The notes under the pieces are model-generated. The model ran no database searches. It saw nothing but the letters and a program-made list of their open reading frames with translations, and had not been told where the DNA came from. Positions 35,813 through 47,084 of a stretch of 64,000 nt of DNA are shown piece after piece. The translations under genes and the position numbers were made by a program. Position 1 is the first letter of the stretch. Each line of letters starts with the position of its first letter. The stretch covers positions 34,932,138-34,996,137 of the forward strand of contig CM039131.1 of assembly GCA_022036555.1 (NCBI GenBank), written 5' to 3'. This DNA is from Microstegium vimineum (lineage: Eukaryota; Streptophyta; Magnoliopsida; Poales; Poaceae).

Positions 35813-38729
35813 CTACCGATGATGGCGTGGTAGGTGCCTCGCCACGCGACCACCTCGAAGGTCAGCTCTTCCTTTCGGAAGTTCGAGGGGACGCCGAAAC
35901 AGACCGGTAGCTTGATGCGGCCAATCGGGAGCGCCTTCTTCCCCGGGACGATCCCGTGGAACCCCCCTGCGCTGGGCAGGAGCATGGTCCTCGGGATCCC
36001 CAGGAGGTCGAGGGTCTCGGCGTAGATGATGTTGAGGCTGCTCCCCCCATCCATGAGTACCTTGGTGAGGCGGGTGTTGAGGATGATCGGGGCGACGACG
36101 AGCGGGTAAGCCCCTGCGTTGGGGATGTGCTCGGGGTGGTCGTCCTGATCGAAGGTGATCAGCGTATGGGACCAGTCGAGGTACCGCGGAGCCTGGGCTC
36201 GAACGGAAAAAACTTCTCGACGCTCCCTCTTGCGCTGGCGCGTGGTGAGGCGAGTCGAGGGTCCCCCGTAGATCATGTAGCAGTCGTGGATTTCGGGGAA
36301 GCCTCCTTTTTTGACATCGCCCCTGACGTGGGCGTCACAGGGCGGGTCTTCTTTGCCGTCATCTCTCCTGAAGCCAAGAGGGACGAAGTGCTTTCGGAGC
36401 ATACGGCAGTCCTCGAGGCGGTGGTTAGCCGGCCCCATATGATAGGGGCAAGGCTCCTTCAGCATCTTATCGAAGACACACCCGTCGGGAGGGGGCCCTC
36501 GAGGCTTCTTCTTGTCTGCCGCAGCGACAAGGTCGTCGGGCTCGTCGTCATGCTCGACGTTGGGCTCGACGTTGCGTCGGCCCGGTTGGTTCTTCTTCTT
36601 CTTCTTCTTCTTCCGGCCGCCGTTGCCGTCGTTGTTCCTTCTGGGCCCATTGTTCTTCTTGGGCCCGTCGTCCGAGCCTCCGGGCTCATCCGCCTTGCCT
36701 TTCCCCTTCTCTGGGGGTATCTGGAAGAATGCGCCAACGGCCTCTTCGCCAGCTGCATAGTTGGCGATGACGTCCATGAGCTCGTTGGCGGTCTTGGGGG
36801 TGTTTCGCCCCAGCTCCCGCACCAACTCCTTGCAGGTAGTCCCGGCGATGAACGTCGTGATGACCTCGTGGTCGGAGATGTGGGTCAGTGCGGTGCGCTA
36901 TTTCGAGAATCGGCGGGTGAAGGCGCGGAGGGTCTCCCCTGGCTTCTGCTTGCAGCTGCGAAGGTCCCAGGGGTTGCCCGGCCGCTCGTAGGTGCCCTTG
37001 AAGTTGCCCTCGAAGATCCGGACTAGGTCGGGCCAGTCCTGGATCAAGTCTAGGGGTAGCTCCTCGAGCCACCTTCGAGCGGTGTCGGAGAGGAATAGTG
37101 GAAGTTGCCGAATGATGACGTGGTCATTGTCGGCTCCACCCAGCTGGCATGCCAGCCTGAAGTCGGCAAGCCAGAGTTCTGGCTTGGTTTCGCCGTTGTA
37201 CTTGACCAGGCTGGTGGGTGGACGGAAACGGACGGGCAGGGAGGCCCGCCGGATGGTTCTACCGAAGACTCGGGGCCCTGGCGGCTCCGGAGACCGACAT
37301 CGGTCTTCGTCGCTGTCGTAGCGCCCACCCCTGTGAGCGCTGTAGCCTCGAGCCTCGGCGTCGCCGTACCGATGTTGATTGTTCACCCGAGGGGGTCGAT
37401 CGTCGATGAGGCGTTCCTGAACCGGTCGTCGCTCGACTTGGCCCTGGGGCGCCTTGTTCTGGTGGATGGACACCTCTCGATTTTGTCGGGGGGCACTGCT
37501 TGCCGCTCAGAGGCAGCCCCTCGACGCCTCGAGGCTAAGCTCTCCGCCTACTGCACGGCCGCAGTTTGGAGAAGCCCCTGGATTTCATCCCTGATACACC
37601 GTGCTTGGGGGGTCGATGGCGCCGGCATGTCGCGGAGCAGCATCGCGGCCGCTACGACGTTCTGGCTGGCGCGGTTGAAGACTCGGGGTTCGACGGCCCC
37701 CTCCTCGACGATCTGCCGGTGGACTTCCCGGGCCCGCTCGCGAGCTCCTCCACCCTGAGGACGCCCTCGATCCCGCTCGAGGGCGTGCTCGAGCTGCTGA
37801 AGACGCAGGCGCTCCTACTCGAGCTTGCTGAGAAGCTCTCGGACCTGCACAATCTGGATGTCGGGGGGTGGATCGGCTCTATCAGGACTCGGGGGGATTG
37901 CATCTCGTGCCGGTGTAGCGTTGGCCCCTCCTCCTTCTTCGTTGGCCGCAGTGTCGTCGACGTCATCCTGCGGGTCGGCTTGTTCGTCGAGGTGGAAGCA
38001 CTCCTGGGTGGAGTCGTAACTCTCGTCGGGAGAGTCCGAGTCGGGGTCGGCGTGGTAGAAGTGGGGGAAGGGTCCCCTTTCCTCCTCCTCCAGGCGCCGC
38101 CGTAGCGTGCCCCATGTACGGGGTAGTCCCGGTTCGCCCGGTGAAGAGGTGGTGACGGGAACGGCCGTCGCACGCGGCAGAGTCCCTGGAGACCTGCCAC
38201 GTGTCTGTATCTGCAATCCTGCGAGGGCGGAAGAGAGCCCTGCACTGTCGTGGTGCCCGCGCGGGAATGGGTCACGCGGTGATGATGGGGTCGAGTGTGT
38301 CGGAGAGGCCGCGGGGACCCCCGGGGACGACGGCGTGGAAGAGCCAAAGTCCCGTTCGGAGGGGCGCCCGCCCCCGGCCCACAAGCATGGGTCAAACGGA
38401 CCCCTGGGACAAGGGACTATATCACCAGCTGGGGCCGGGGAAACGACGTTCGGCATCTCGGAATCTACACGACGACGAGCACGTCGGAGCCGCTCACGCC
38501 TTCTCCTGATCGCAGGCCAGAGGCGCAAGCGGACTGGCCGTCGCCTGACCCTTGCTGGCCCCGGCGTACCGGTGCTGCTGGCGTCCAGGCCACGAGCGGA
38601 GGGAAAGACTATGAAGTCGCCCTGGTCCATGGATACGAACCCTAGACTACCGAACCAGACGACGACGGTGAATGGAAACGGTGGGATGGTGGGATCCATC
38701 TGAGAGAGTAGTTCGGAGTTGATCGACAT
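35806..38729 (-). pseudogene. Tat element gag and aspartic protease
   Basis: Likely start MSINSELLSQMD at 38729, just inside the primer-binding site. The N-terminal third is proline- and arginine-rich. The retrotransposon gag core (VKYNGETKPELWLADFRLAC, then WLEELPLDLIQDWPDLVRIF) lies near 37220-37000. A Cys/His cluster CPYHMGPANHRLEDC sits near 36460-36410, replacing a standard CCHC knuckle, as in many Tat elements. The protease has MDGGSSLNIIYAE near 36050 and AIIGRP near 35815. In-frame TAG stops fall near 37817, 37551 and 36898, all compatible with CAG to TAG. One base seems missing near 37473, and another near 35809 where protease passes into pol. A lysine-rich KKKKKKN patch encoded near 36600 is simple-sequence. 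Confidence 0.85.
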
Positions 38730-38737
38730 GCAATTCC

Positions 38738-38756
38738 CCCTACCTGGCGCGCCAAC
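38738..38756 (-). other. Primer-binding site of the Tat element
   Basis: Immediately inside the 5' LTR the minus strand reads GTTGGCGCGCCAGGTAGGG, the expected place and TGG-like start for tRNA priming. The cognate tRNA was not identified. Confidence 0.7.
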
Positions 38757-40096
38757 TGTCGGTGTTATGACCCAGGGGTCAAGACCACCAACGAGTAAAT
38801 TTGTATATCGCGTGCTCCCTCTCTCAGACGTGATGCAAGATGGACACAAGGTTTATCCTGGTTCAGGCAAAGAAGGCCCTACGTCCAGCGGGGGAGGATG
38901 ACTTGTATTATCTTGCACCCAAAACGTGCTCGTACAGGGGGGGTACAAGCTGTGTTACACGGGGGTTGCTCAGAGTGAGCTGCGGTCTAAGGCTAGCGGG
39001 TTTGCCCTAGGCTGTGGGTCTGCCACCCGAGGGGTCGATCGAGCGGCGGGGTATGTATGCGTGGAGTGTGAGAGTCTGAACCGAAGTCCCGGAGATTTCA
39101 GGATCCAGCCAATCTCGGAGCCCCCTTTATTCTGCCTCGGCGTCCCCTTTTATAGACCAAGGGGAGGTCCGAGGGTACAGGGTCCTAACTGTGGCAGTAC
39201 GGGTAGCGTGTCCGAGGCACAGTGTTGGCGGAGAGACGTTGAGCACTGTGGCGGCATGGCCTTCCCGTCCTTCTGGCGTCCCCGGTCGTGGTGGCAGTAG
39301 AAGTCGCCGCGGCACAGCGTCCGCAGACGGGCACGAATCCCACGGCTGAAGCGGGACGGGGGGGATGGGACGGCCCCCATACTGGAGTTGTTGAAGAAAG
39401 GGGTCGAGCCCCTCGGTCGAGGGGGGGGGGGATCGAGCCCCGTGTGGCTCTGTCGCATTCCCGAAGTCGTCGTCGAGGCCCGTACTGTTCACTTCCCGAG
39501 GGGTACTGCTGGAGTCCGAACTCGCGTAGTGGCGGCACAGTTGATAGGAATCGGGGACTTGACGGGGAGTTGGCGGATTTGACAGCGGACGCGGGCGCCC
39601 ATGTCGTTAGGTGGTTTCACTTTAACCCATGCCGGGAGCAGTTGGGTTAAACGAGCCTCTCGTCCGGGGGTCGTCCGTTCGACCCCTGGTCCGTCGCTCA
39701 TCGTCGAGGTAGGGTCGGAGCACAGACGGGGTCGGAGCAGAGACGGGGTCAGAGAGGTCGAGGTAGAGGTCGAGGTGGGGGCCAGGGGGTCGTTCGTTCG
39801 ACCCCTGGTCCGTCATTTATCGTCGAGGTAGGAGCCAGGGGGTCGTTCGTCTGACCCTCGGTCCGTCCCTTGACGTCGAGGTGGGGGCCGAGGGGTCGTT
39901 CGAACGACTCCTTGTCCGTCATTCGGCGTCGAGGTGGGGGCCCGTGACTTGTCGCCACAGCTGGTGTAGAGGGGGACCTCGAGCGATGGGCCGTGCTTTA
40001 CTGAGCAGTGGGCTGGTCCCTGCCTTAAAAATAGTTGCTATGTTTGGCGTTAATTTATCGAAGGGTTTAGGGTACCCCTTACCTTCGTACCCGACA
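38757..40096 (-). repeat. 5' LTR of the Tat element, complete
   Basis: 1340 bases from TGTCGGTGTTATGACC to TACCCGACA. The minus-strand TATA box CTATAAAAGG (39154-39147) and a downstream AATAAA give a normal U3-R organisation, with transcription toward gag. It carries a shorter version of the GTCGAGGTAG / TCGTTCGTTCGACCCC array seen in the 3' LTR. Confidence 0.92.
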
Positions 40097-41875
40097 ACCG
40101 GCGATGCGAGGCTCGGCGCAGGATTGCGTGAGCATCGTGGTGATGTGGTGAGTGCGGTTCGAGGGTTGGTTGAGCCGGAGGGTCTCTATGGAACCCTGGC
40201 CACGTGCAAGCTCCGCGGCGGCGGCAATGGCGCACGGCCAACGACGCTGTGTCGATAGAGGGCGAACTAGAGCTAGGGGAAAAGTGTTCTCACCTCTGCT
40301 AGCTCTGGTGAAGCTCTCACGAAGATGGAGGCGTTGGAGGCGAGACGGTGAAGGGTGAACACCGTTTGGTTGGTGCGGTGGCGACTCGGGGCCGAGGAAC
40401 GGCGGAGGCGTTCCGGCGACTAGAGTGCTCGACTGGTAAAGAGAGGCGAGCAGGGCGTGTGCCACTCCAAGGTGAACTGCAGTGCGAGGTGGATCGAACA
40501 GAGGAGCTCGGGTGGTGGTGGATTTGAGAAGGGGGCGCTTGCGATGCTCGGAGCTCTCGGCGCGGCGATGGCAGAGAAATGCGAGCGAGAGAGCGAGTAA
40601 GGATGAGTGCAGACGAGTGTGGGAAGTAGAGGAGGTGTAGGCACTCCCCTTTGCGCGGTCATGGCCGACCGGCGCGGCCAGTGGGGGCCGTGACGCGATG
40701 GTGCGGCGGTGGCAGCGACGCTGGCGTGTTCGTGGCGTGCGGGAGCAGAGCAGGACTTGGTCGACGCGCCGTTAGCGCGGATTCGCGCTCGAGTGTGAGA
40801 GGGACGAGGCGTGGAGCTGATCCGACGCGGCACTGCGGCGGCGTCATTGCGAAACGACGGCGCGGCGCGCGGCAGTGCGGCTGGCAAGTCTGCGGCGGCG
40901 AAGCAGGGGCGTCAGCGGCGGGAAAGCGGTGCAGGCTCGGTCCTAGCGCCGTTAGCGCGGGCGCGGGTGCGGACGCGACTGAGACAGAGCGAGGGGCTGG
41001 TCGACGACAGCGATGTCGGTGCAGAGCGACAGCGGCGGCGTTAGCGTGTTCAACATCCGCGGTCAGGCATCGACGGCCACGCGGCAGACGACGCCGACGG
41101 ACGGTTCAGCCGCGGTCAGGCGAGTGCGCGCGGGCATGCGCGACGCGTGCGTTCGGGCACGTGCGCGGCACGTGTGTTGTGCGACGCGCGGGTGAGCGCG
41201 CGGGAGGGGGGTCGATCGGCTAATCGAGCCTCCTGCGCGGGGTTCGTTCGTTCGACCCTATGTCCGTCACTTCGAGGGGTCGAAGTCGAGGGGGGGGGTC
41301 GATCGGCTGATCGAGCCTCCGGCTCGGGGGTCGTTCGTTCGACCCTCGGTCCGTCACCTTATCAAGCGGCGGTCAAGGCCGAGCGGGCCGAAAGCGGGGC
41401 GCCGGCCCATTCCAGATCTGATTTTCTTTTTCCATTGTCTTTTATTTGATTCAAACTGAACTTGCTTCAAAACAGTTTCAAAAACTCCAAACTAAGTTTT
41501 GACACTTAAACCAAAGTTGTTCAGAATATTATTCTCTACCTTTTTCATGTAGATCATAAATTCTGAAAACCATTAGTTCAAGAGTCGAGGATTAAAAACT
41601 TATTTAAGCTAATTAGGAAAAAATTACTTTAATTCTTTAACAGATAAAATTAAGCAGCGTAAATAAACATAAAGCAAACAATACTTTACTCTAAGTATTG
41701 CAAGGTTTTGCTAAACAGATTGATCACAAGATTGAGCACAAAACACCTATTTAATTCGGTTTCAAAACATATAAACACACATGAAATGATAGCATATGCA
41801 AACATGAATGCAATGAAATGCTTGTGTTTAGTGGTTAATGATGATCCTAATGCAAGCTTGACACAGGGTGTCACA
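40097..41875 (-). repeat. Partial 5' LTR of the chromovirus
   Basis: 40754-41875 aligns to the 3' LTR (19363-20486). 40097-40750 is LTR sequence that the 3' copy lacks, judged by its continuous junction and GC-rich character. The LTR is cut at 40097 by the Tat element. The outer end GTGTCACA is followed by the duplication GTTAG. ORFs inside are by-products of high GC. Confidence 0.85.
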
Positions 41876-42017
41876 GTTAGTACTAGCTATTACCATTGCG
41901 GACGTCCTAAAAGATAGCTCCAGCTTTCTTGGCGAGTGCAAGTGCATCATGAGCTACGGAGAAGTAGTGCCGCAAAGAATCGAGGGACGGGGTCCTATTC
42001 TTCACCATGGCGTCGTC

Positions 42018-42281
42018 AGAGCAAGTTCAATAATAGAGTCAAGTGCTTGGTTTATAAGCCAAGCTATAAGAGTCAAGTTATACAATAAGTTGTCTCTTAT
42101 TTGACTTAAAAAATTCTCTTTCCTATTCCTCCTCACAACCTTTACTACTTGGACCCACTACTATCTAGACTTCCGTGCACAACTTGGTACTTATATGGAA
42201 GCTAAATTTTTATCTCTCTTCTATCCTGATTCCTCCACATCATCATTTTTTTAGCTATAAGCTAATTATTATACTTGTTCT
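42018..42281. mobile_element. MITE with AGAGCAAGT termini
   Basis: The left end AGAGCAAGTTCAATAATAG and the inverted right end AGAACAAGTATAATAATTAG form about 20 bases of terminal inverted repeat around a 264-base AT-rich, non-coding interior. A clear target duplication was not found. Superfamily is uncertain; similar termini occur in Mutator-like grass MITEs. Confidence 0.6.
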
Positions 42282-42852
42282 GAGTGGCCTTGCGTTGTGG
42301 CCTTGTGGAAATCTGGTACTCCTAGCCTAGCCCTGAAATGATACGACAGTACGACGGGGTGCGCGGCCTGCCGGCCTGGGCGATCGGCGCGCCGGCACCG
42401 AGGCCGGTGAAGCAGCTGATGAGCGGCATGCCTCCCCCGTGGATTTCTTTTTCTGGGGCGTGCCTGCAACCGCTGCGAGTCCCAAAGCATGCATGTACCC
42501 TCCTGGGGCGGCTGGGCCCCTGCTGGCCTCCTCTGCACCGCTGCGCCTTTGCTAACCGTTCCGCTGAGACCAAGATATGCTACAGCCTAGTACAGCCATA
42601 GGCCCCGGTGCTCCCCTGTACGAGCACACAATTTCGTACCGGTGGTCCACGGTACGGGTGCTACGAGCACTGCAGCCCGGTTGGAACGCGAAAGCACTAT
42701 GGGTTTTTTTTAGTGAGAGATAAAATAACGATCTTTATAGGAATTGGCAGAAGCTTATGTACTTTTCCAAATGGATAAGACCACTTGGCCAGTGGTCTTG
42801 AGGCTTGCGGGCAGGGTTTGACTCCCTTCGCCAGTGTTTTTGTTTCAAACAG

Positions 42853-43250
42853 AGAACCGGGTCGAAGCGTGCGGAACAAAGTGTAGCCAGGAACAAACGT
42901 GTCAAAACCCCGCCCCTAAAGGCCAGAACGACCTCCTTTTGCAAAGATGATGCATCTCCTAGAACGATTTCAATTTTATCACGGAGGACCGAGACGAGGC
43001 GTGCGGAACAAAGTGTTGCCAGGGGAAAACGCGTCAAAAAGCCACCCCTCAAGCCATAACGACCTCCTTTCGCAAAGATGATGCACAGAGCAACTTCAAT
43101 TTTATAACGGAGAACCGAGGCGAGGCGTGCCGAACAAAGCGTCGCTAGGGGTAAACACGTCAAAAATCCGCCCCTAAAGCCAGAACGACTTTCTTTCGCA
43201 AAGATGATGCGTCTCCCATAACGACTTCAATTTTGTATACGGAGAGAGTA
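42853..43250. repeat. Three tandem copies of a ~130-base unit
   Basis: Anchors GCGGAACAAA at 42871, 43003 and (GCCGAACAAA) 43129 give periods of 132 and 126. Each unit also carries CGTCAAAA, CGCCCCTAAAGCCAGAACGA-like and GCAAAGATGATGC words. Non-coding. 42300-42850 between this and the MITE holds no supported feature. Confidence 0.85.
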
Positions 43251-43482
43251 TGGTGGTACATGCATGCGTTGCGAGTTCTCCAATCAAATGCTAAAGCTGG
43301 ACACGTAGTACGCTAATAATAAGAATTGAAAGATGGATGCTACTAGCAAATACAAATCGGTCGCGGCAAACCAAATGTTCCGTGGTCCCTCGAATATTTG
43401 GGCATATATTTCTATACATGCACGCAAACGCAGGTGCAGGGCAGCCACGCACTGGTGCCCTTGGTAGTGTACTACTACTACC

Positions 43483-43905
43483 TAAGAGCAAGGCTAATGA
43501 CTGAATGAACATGCCACGTCAAATATAGTAAGCAATATAGCCGGTTCATATAACAAGTAGGCTAAAAGGTTAGCTGTATAAGATAGACTAGTAATTAATG
43601 TTTTGTATGTGCATACTATCAACTGTGGCTATATTTGTGTGGCCACTCATGAAATTACGTTGGGAGGAATAGGAATCGGAAGGAATGAGAACGCCAGGCA
43701 GCACACTGGAGGATGGGAAAACGCCGGCTGAGTTACTTTGCATCGGCTGTAAACGGGCTTTTTACCTCGTACCACGCGTTTCAGCCGGCGTTTAGCTAGC
43801 AGCCCGCTCCGTACTCTCTCTCCTATTATTACCCCGCTGATCGCAAATTTTGCTGACATGGACCTCTCTCAGCCGGCTGACGAGGCATCACTATACTTGC
43901 TCTAA
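43483..43905. mobile_element. MITE with TTAGAGCAAG termini
   Basis: The left end TAAGAGCAAGGCTAAT pairs with the inverted right end TTAGAGCAAGTATAGT. The interior of about 420 bases has no coding potential and contains the GC-rich palindrome-like word GCCGGCTG twice. The termini resemble those of the element at 42018, so the two may be related. Confidence 0.55.
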
Positions 43906-45312
43906 GCTAGCTAGTAGCTCCCGGTCGATCTACTGCAAGCAGCCTACTCCTCATATCCTCCTAGTATCTTTGAGATTCCGCTCACAGTACAGTACCGGGG
44001 GCACGCAAAGCGTACACTAGCGTCAAAGCGCGTCTCGGCCCGTACGGCGCGGCAGCGCGTGCGGGCATGCACAGCACAGCGCACGCCGCCGAGGATCGTG
44101 ACGATGCCGGCCGGGCAGGGCCGCAGGGGCAGGGCGCCACACTGACGTGCTACACTACAGGTGCATGCATCGATATGCCTGGGCATAGTGGCATGCAAAG
44201 CCGGGCAGTCGCGCGCGTAGCATGTGGGCACGGCCGGCGCGGTCCTCGGCTAGCGCCAACAGAGAACTCGCCAGCTCTCGATCGCCTCGGCTCTGCTCGG
44301 CACGGCAGATCGGGGCTTGGGCATCGGGCAACGGCCGGCCGTGCGGTACACTGTAGCAGCGCGGTGGCAATGACGACACGGTCGATCAGACTCAGACGTG
44401 TCGGAACCGGCCCGGCCAACCCGTCCGGCCTACTACGAGTGCAGAGTGCTACACTCACTGCTACTACTAGCTGCTTACTACAAGTAGAGGAGGGTACCTG
44501 CAGACAGAGATGCGGTCACCGGTCAGAGAGTCACGCCCGTCCATGTCCATCTCGCGGTCCCGGATCCATGGTGGGCGGTACGCGCCGTCCCCGAACGTTG
44601 CCGTACGTGCAGCTACTAGTGCACGCATTCGCACATGCGAGGCGCGCTTGCCTGCACTGCAACTGCGTTTCAGGTTCAGGCTACCGCTTTTGTTAAGGCT
44701 GTACGACGCCAGGAGCAGCTCTGACTTGTGACTTCTCAGCCTCTGGTTAGCACTCAGACGTCGTATGGATGCATGCCGCCGATGACTCCAGAGATGCCCA
44801 AGGGGTGACTTAATTTGGTTGAAAAGCGAGGTAACAAACCACGCCAAGTCGCCATGGCCTCATTGCTCGGAGGCGATCCATGGTTACTGACGCTATTCGG
44901 CTAACACACATATGTAGGGGCTAGTTGGGCTAAGCTCGCATACGGCCTAGATACATTTGATGGTGTCCATCACCTTTTATCTGCTGTGTTGGCCCAGCCC
45001 AGCCCAACCCAGCCAACTCCTGGTCCCTAGATCATTGCGTAGATGGGCTAGATTTCTCTCAATTAGTCTGGGCTGGCTTTAATTTGCGATGGCGTGACAT
45101 CAGCTGATTACAACTGTGAGGCCGAGGAAGCGTGAATCACGTCATTCATTGTCAACTAAAGTGAGTATGTTCTGCGGAAAAAACCCTAAAGCGAGTAATG
45201 TTTGTTAAAAAAAAAACCAATGTAAAAAGTACGTACAAACGGACTCACTGTGCATATCGGAACTGTTTGATGAATTGGAATGTAGCAAAGGTATCTCTAT
45301 CTCAAGGCACCA
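43906..45312. other. Intergenic DNA, partly GC-rich
   Basis: 43980-44720 is GC-rich with several short ORFs on both strands, none with a recognisable domain and none with good splice partners. It could be a promoter or untranslated first exon, but nothing demonstrates this. 44860-45310 is unremarkable. Confidence 0.45.
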
Positions 45313-45315
45313 TTA

Positions 45316-45500
45316 GGTCAGTCTCAATGGAGTTTCATCAAAGTTTTATGGGCATTAAATATGCTGATGTGGCACTGTATTGATAAGATTAGAGTTTCAT
45401 AGGAGTAGAGAGAGTTTCATGGAGATGAAACTCTTCTGCACAGTTACCAAAACATGGTTGCATTGGAAACTAGACCATGAAACTCCCATCGACGATGACC
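45316..45500. mobile_element. PIF/Harbinger-like MITE, copy 1 of a three-copy family
   Basis: 185 bases bounded by GGTCAGTCTCAATGGAGTTT and, inverted, GGTCATCGTCGATGGGAGTT. A TTA duplication flanks it (45313-45315, 45501-45503). The interior contains TTTCATGGAGATGAAACTC-type words. The same family recurs at 49635 and 57551. Confidence 0.8.
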
Positions 45501-45802
45501 TTATGCTCATACCAGGGTTAGTTTATTTGCTGGTCAAAGATAAACTAGTGGAGACTGTTTTTATGGGGCTGCTGCTGCGGCCATCCGCTATTGATTGACA
45601 ACACATGTTGATGCGCAATCATCTATTTCTAGAATTTTAGAGAACTAAATTAAAGTGTTTAGCTACTACATGACTCCTTCAATACTCGAAAAGGTTATCG
45701 TTTAAGACAAGTTAAACATTGAGAATATAAATCATGAATAACTTTTAAGTTGTTAAGTTTGAAAATGTGAAAATCATATCAATAGATTTGTCTTCAAGAA
45801 TG

Positions 45803-45919
45803 GGTTGTCGTTTTAGAAAACGACACGGTCTTCAAAATCATATTTCAATAAATATTTTTTTAAAAATAAACGGTCAAAATTATACTTTGAAGATCGTGTC
45901 GTTTTCTAAAACGACAACC
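45803..45919. repeat. Long inverted repeat able to form a hairpin
   Basis: Arms of about 35 bases begin GGTTGTCGTTTTAGAAAACG on both strands (left 45803, right ending 45919), separated by about 45 AT-rich bases. Each arm itself contains the palindrome GTCGTTTTAGAAAACGAC. It could be a small foldback transposon or a small-RNA source. Confidence 0.8.
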
Positions 45920-46560
45920 TATTTTAATATGGTGGGAGTATTAAGTACAGAGTACATAATTGATCGGTCCACTGGCCCGGCATGCATATGGATCCGACGG
46001 GCCGCGGGGGCTCACCTATATTCACGTTCCTGCCGTGTTGTTCCTCCAATTATTTCAGTTCAGCTGTCCGATAGCGATAGAAATGCGTGAATCACGTACT
46101 CCATCTGTTCCTTAATGTCTATCTCTAGAAAACCATATTCCCTCATAAACACGTTTTTCGGATGACACATATAAAGGAACGGTGAGGGTACTACTACACT
46201 CCATATTTAAACCCTGGTGTGTACTTGGCAGCAGATTAATTAATCCAAGTACAGTACATTACCAGCAAGAAGCACGGGTTCATTAGTTGTTCAATCAGGT
46301 TCACCTCAAGCCAAGTATTCGTACGTACATACGTGCACCATCAGTTCAGATGCTGTAGCCAACCCCGCCCTTTCAGAAATTAATGGCGTTGTAATTAATG
46401 CGCCTAAGTCCACCAATGAGCAGGAGCCAGGAGCCAATCTCTTGAGTCTTTTTTTTGGAGGGAAGCTCTTGAGTCTTTTTTATCATTGAGGCTGAGCGGG
46501 TCAAGGGGACATTTAACCAAGGAAAACAGTAGAGAGTATCGCGTTCACCTCGAAGGGCTG

Positions 46561-46906
46561 AGGGTGTGTTTGGTTCCGTGGGAAATTTATTTGTCGCGTC
46601 ACATCGAATCTTTCGGTACTAGTTTAGTGTATTAAAAATAGACTATTTATAAAACTAATTACATGCTTATGCGAGACTTAACAAGACGATTCTATTAAGC
46701 TAAGTTAATCTTTAATTAATAAATGTTTATTGTAGCACAACATTGTCAAAACATAGACTAATTTATATTAAAAGATTCGTCTCGTAAAGTTGCCTCCGGC
46801 TGACGAATTACTTTTTTAATTAGTATATTTTAAATAAACTAAACTAGAGACGAAAGATTCGATGTGACAGGGACAAAACTTTTGCCCTAGGAAACAAACA
46901 GGCCCT
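46561..46906. mobile_element. MITE with GGTGTGTTTGGTTCC terminus
   Basis: The left end AGGGTGTGTTTGGTTCC and the inverted right end AGGGCCTGTTTGTTTCC bracket about 345 bases. Sub-terminal words are also inverted (TCACATCGAATCTTTCG against CGAAAGATTCGATGTGA). No ORF. Likely Tourist/PIF-type; the target duplication is imperfect. Confidence 0.75.
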
Positions 46907-46963
46907 CAATACAGAAAGTGAAAAAGAAACATAACTATATATGCCCCTGTCAACTCTGATGCT

Positions 46964-47013
46964 TGTACAACCGTCCGGAGGAATTCGCTGTACAACCGTC
47001 CGGAGGAATTCGC
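46964..47013. repeat. 25-base unit in exact tandem duplicate
   Basis: The unit TGTACAACCGTCCGGAGGAA plus TTCGC occurs twice in a row without mismatch. Confidence 0.95.
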
Positions 47014-47084
47014 CAGCGCAGCTTTTGGATAACAACCCAAGGAAAAAAGGTTTCTACCGCCGCTCCGATAACGGCAACAGCACC

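Larger units (their letters stand above)
24122..40096 (-). mobile_element. Tat-type Ty3/Gypsy retrotransposon nested in the chromovirus
   Basis: About 16 kb and GC-rich. LTRs lie at 38757-40096 (5', complete, TGTCGG to CCGACA) and 24122-25399 (3', missing about 97 terminal bases). They are nearly identical apart from one repeat-number difference, so the insertion is young relative to its host element. Minus-strand order: LTR, primer-binding site, gag, protease, RT, RNase H, a second RNase H-like domain, integrase, a long 3' region, LTR. The second RNase H and the large region between integrase and 3' LTR are hallmarks of the Tat lineage. That region carries a spliced gene on the opposite strand. 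No target duplication is recognisable, because the left end is deleted. Confidence 0.9.
18017..41875 (-). mobile_element. Chromovirus-type Ty3/Gypsy retrotransposon, interrupted by a nested element
   Basis: The ends are TGTGACGG at 18017 and GGTGTCACA at 41875, flanked by the 5-base duplication GTTAG (18012-18016 and 41876-41880). This proves the two distant LTR pieces belong to one insertion. In minus-strand order it holds a partial 5' LTR (41875-40097), the nested element (40096-24122), the gag C-terminal remnant and pol (24121-20529), a polypurine tract and the 3' LTR. The primer-binding site, the gag N-terminus and the inner part of the 5' LTR are missing. One deletion at the left junction of the nested element explains this. 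The chromodomain-like tail supports a Tekay/Del-like chromovirus; the exact lineage is inferred. Confidence 0.9.

Noticed and set aside
35956..37026. 356-codon plus-strand ORF opposite Tat gag-protease
   Set aside because: It is a shadow of the minus-strand gag-protease frame, which carries the recognisable motifs.
42770..42850. tRNA- or SINE-like word GGTTTGACTCCC
   Set aside because: No cloverleaf arms or A box could be matched around it.
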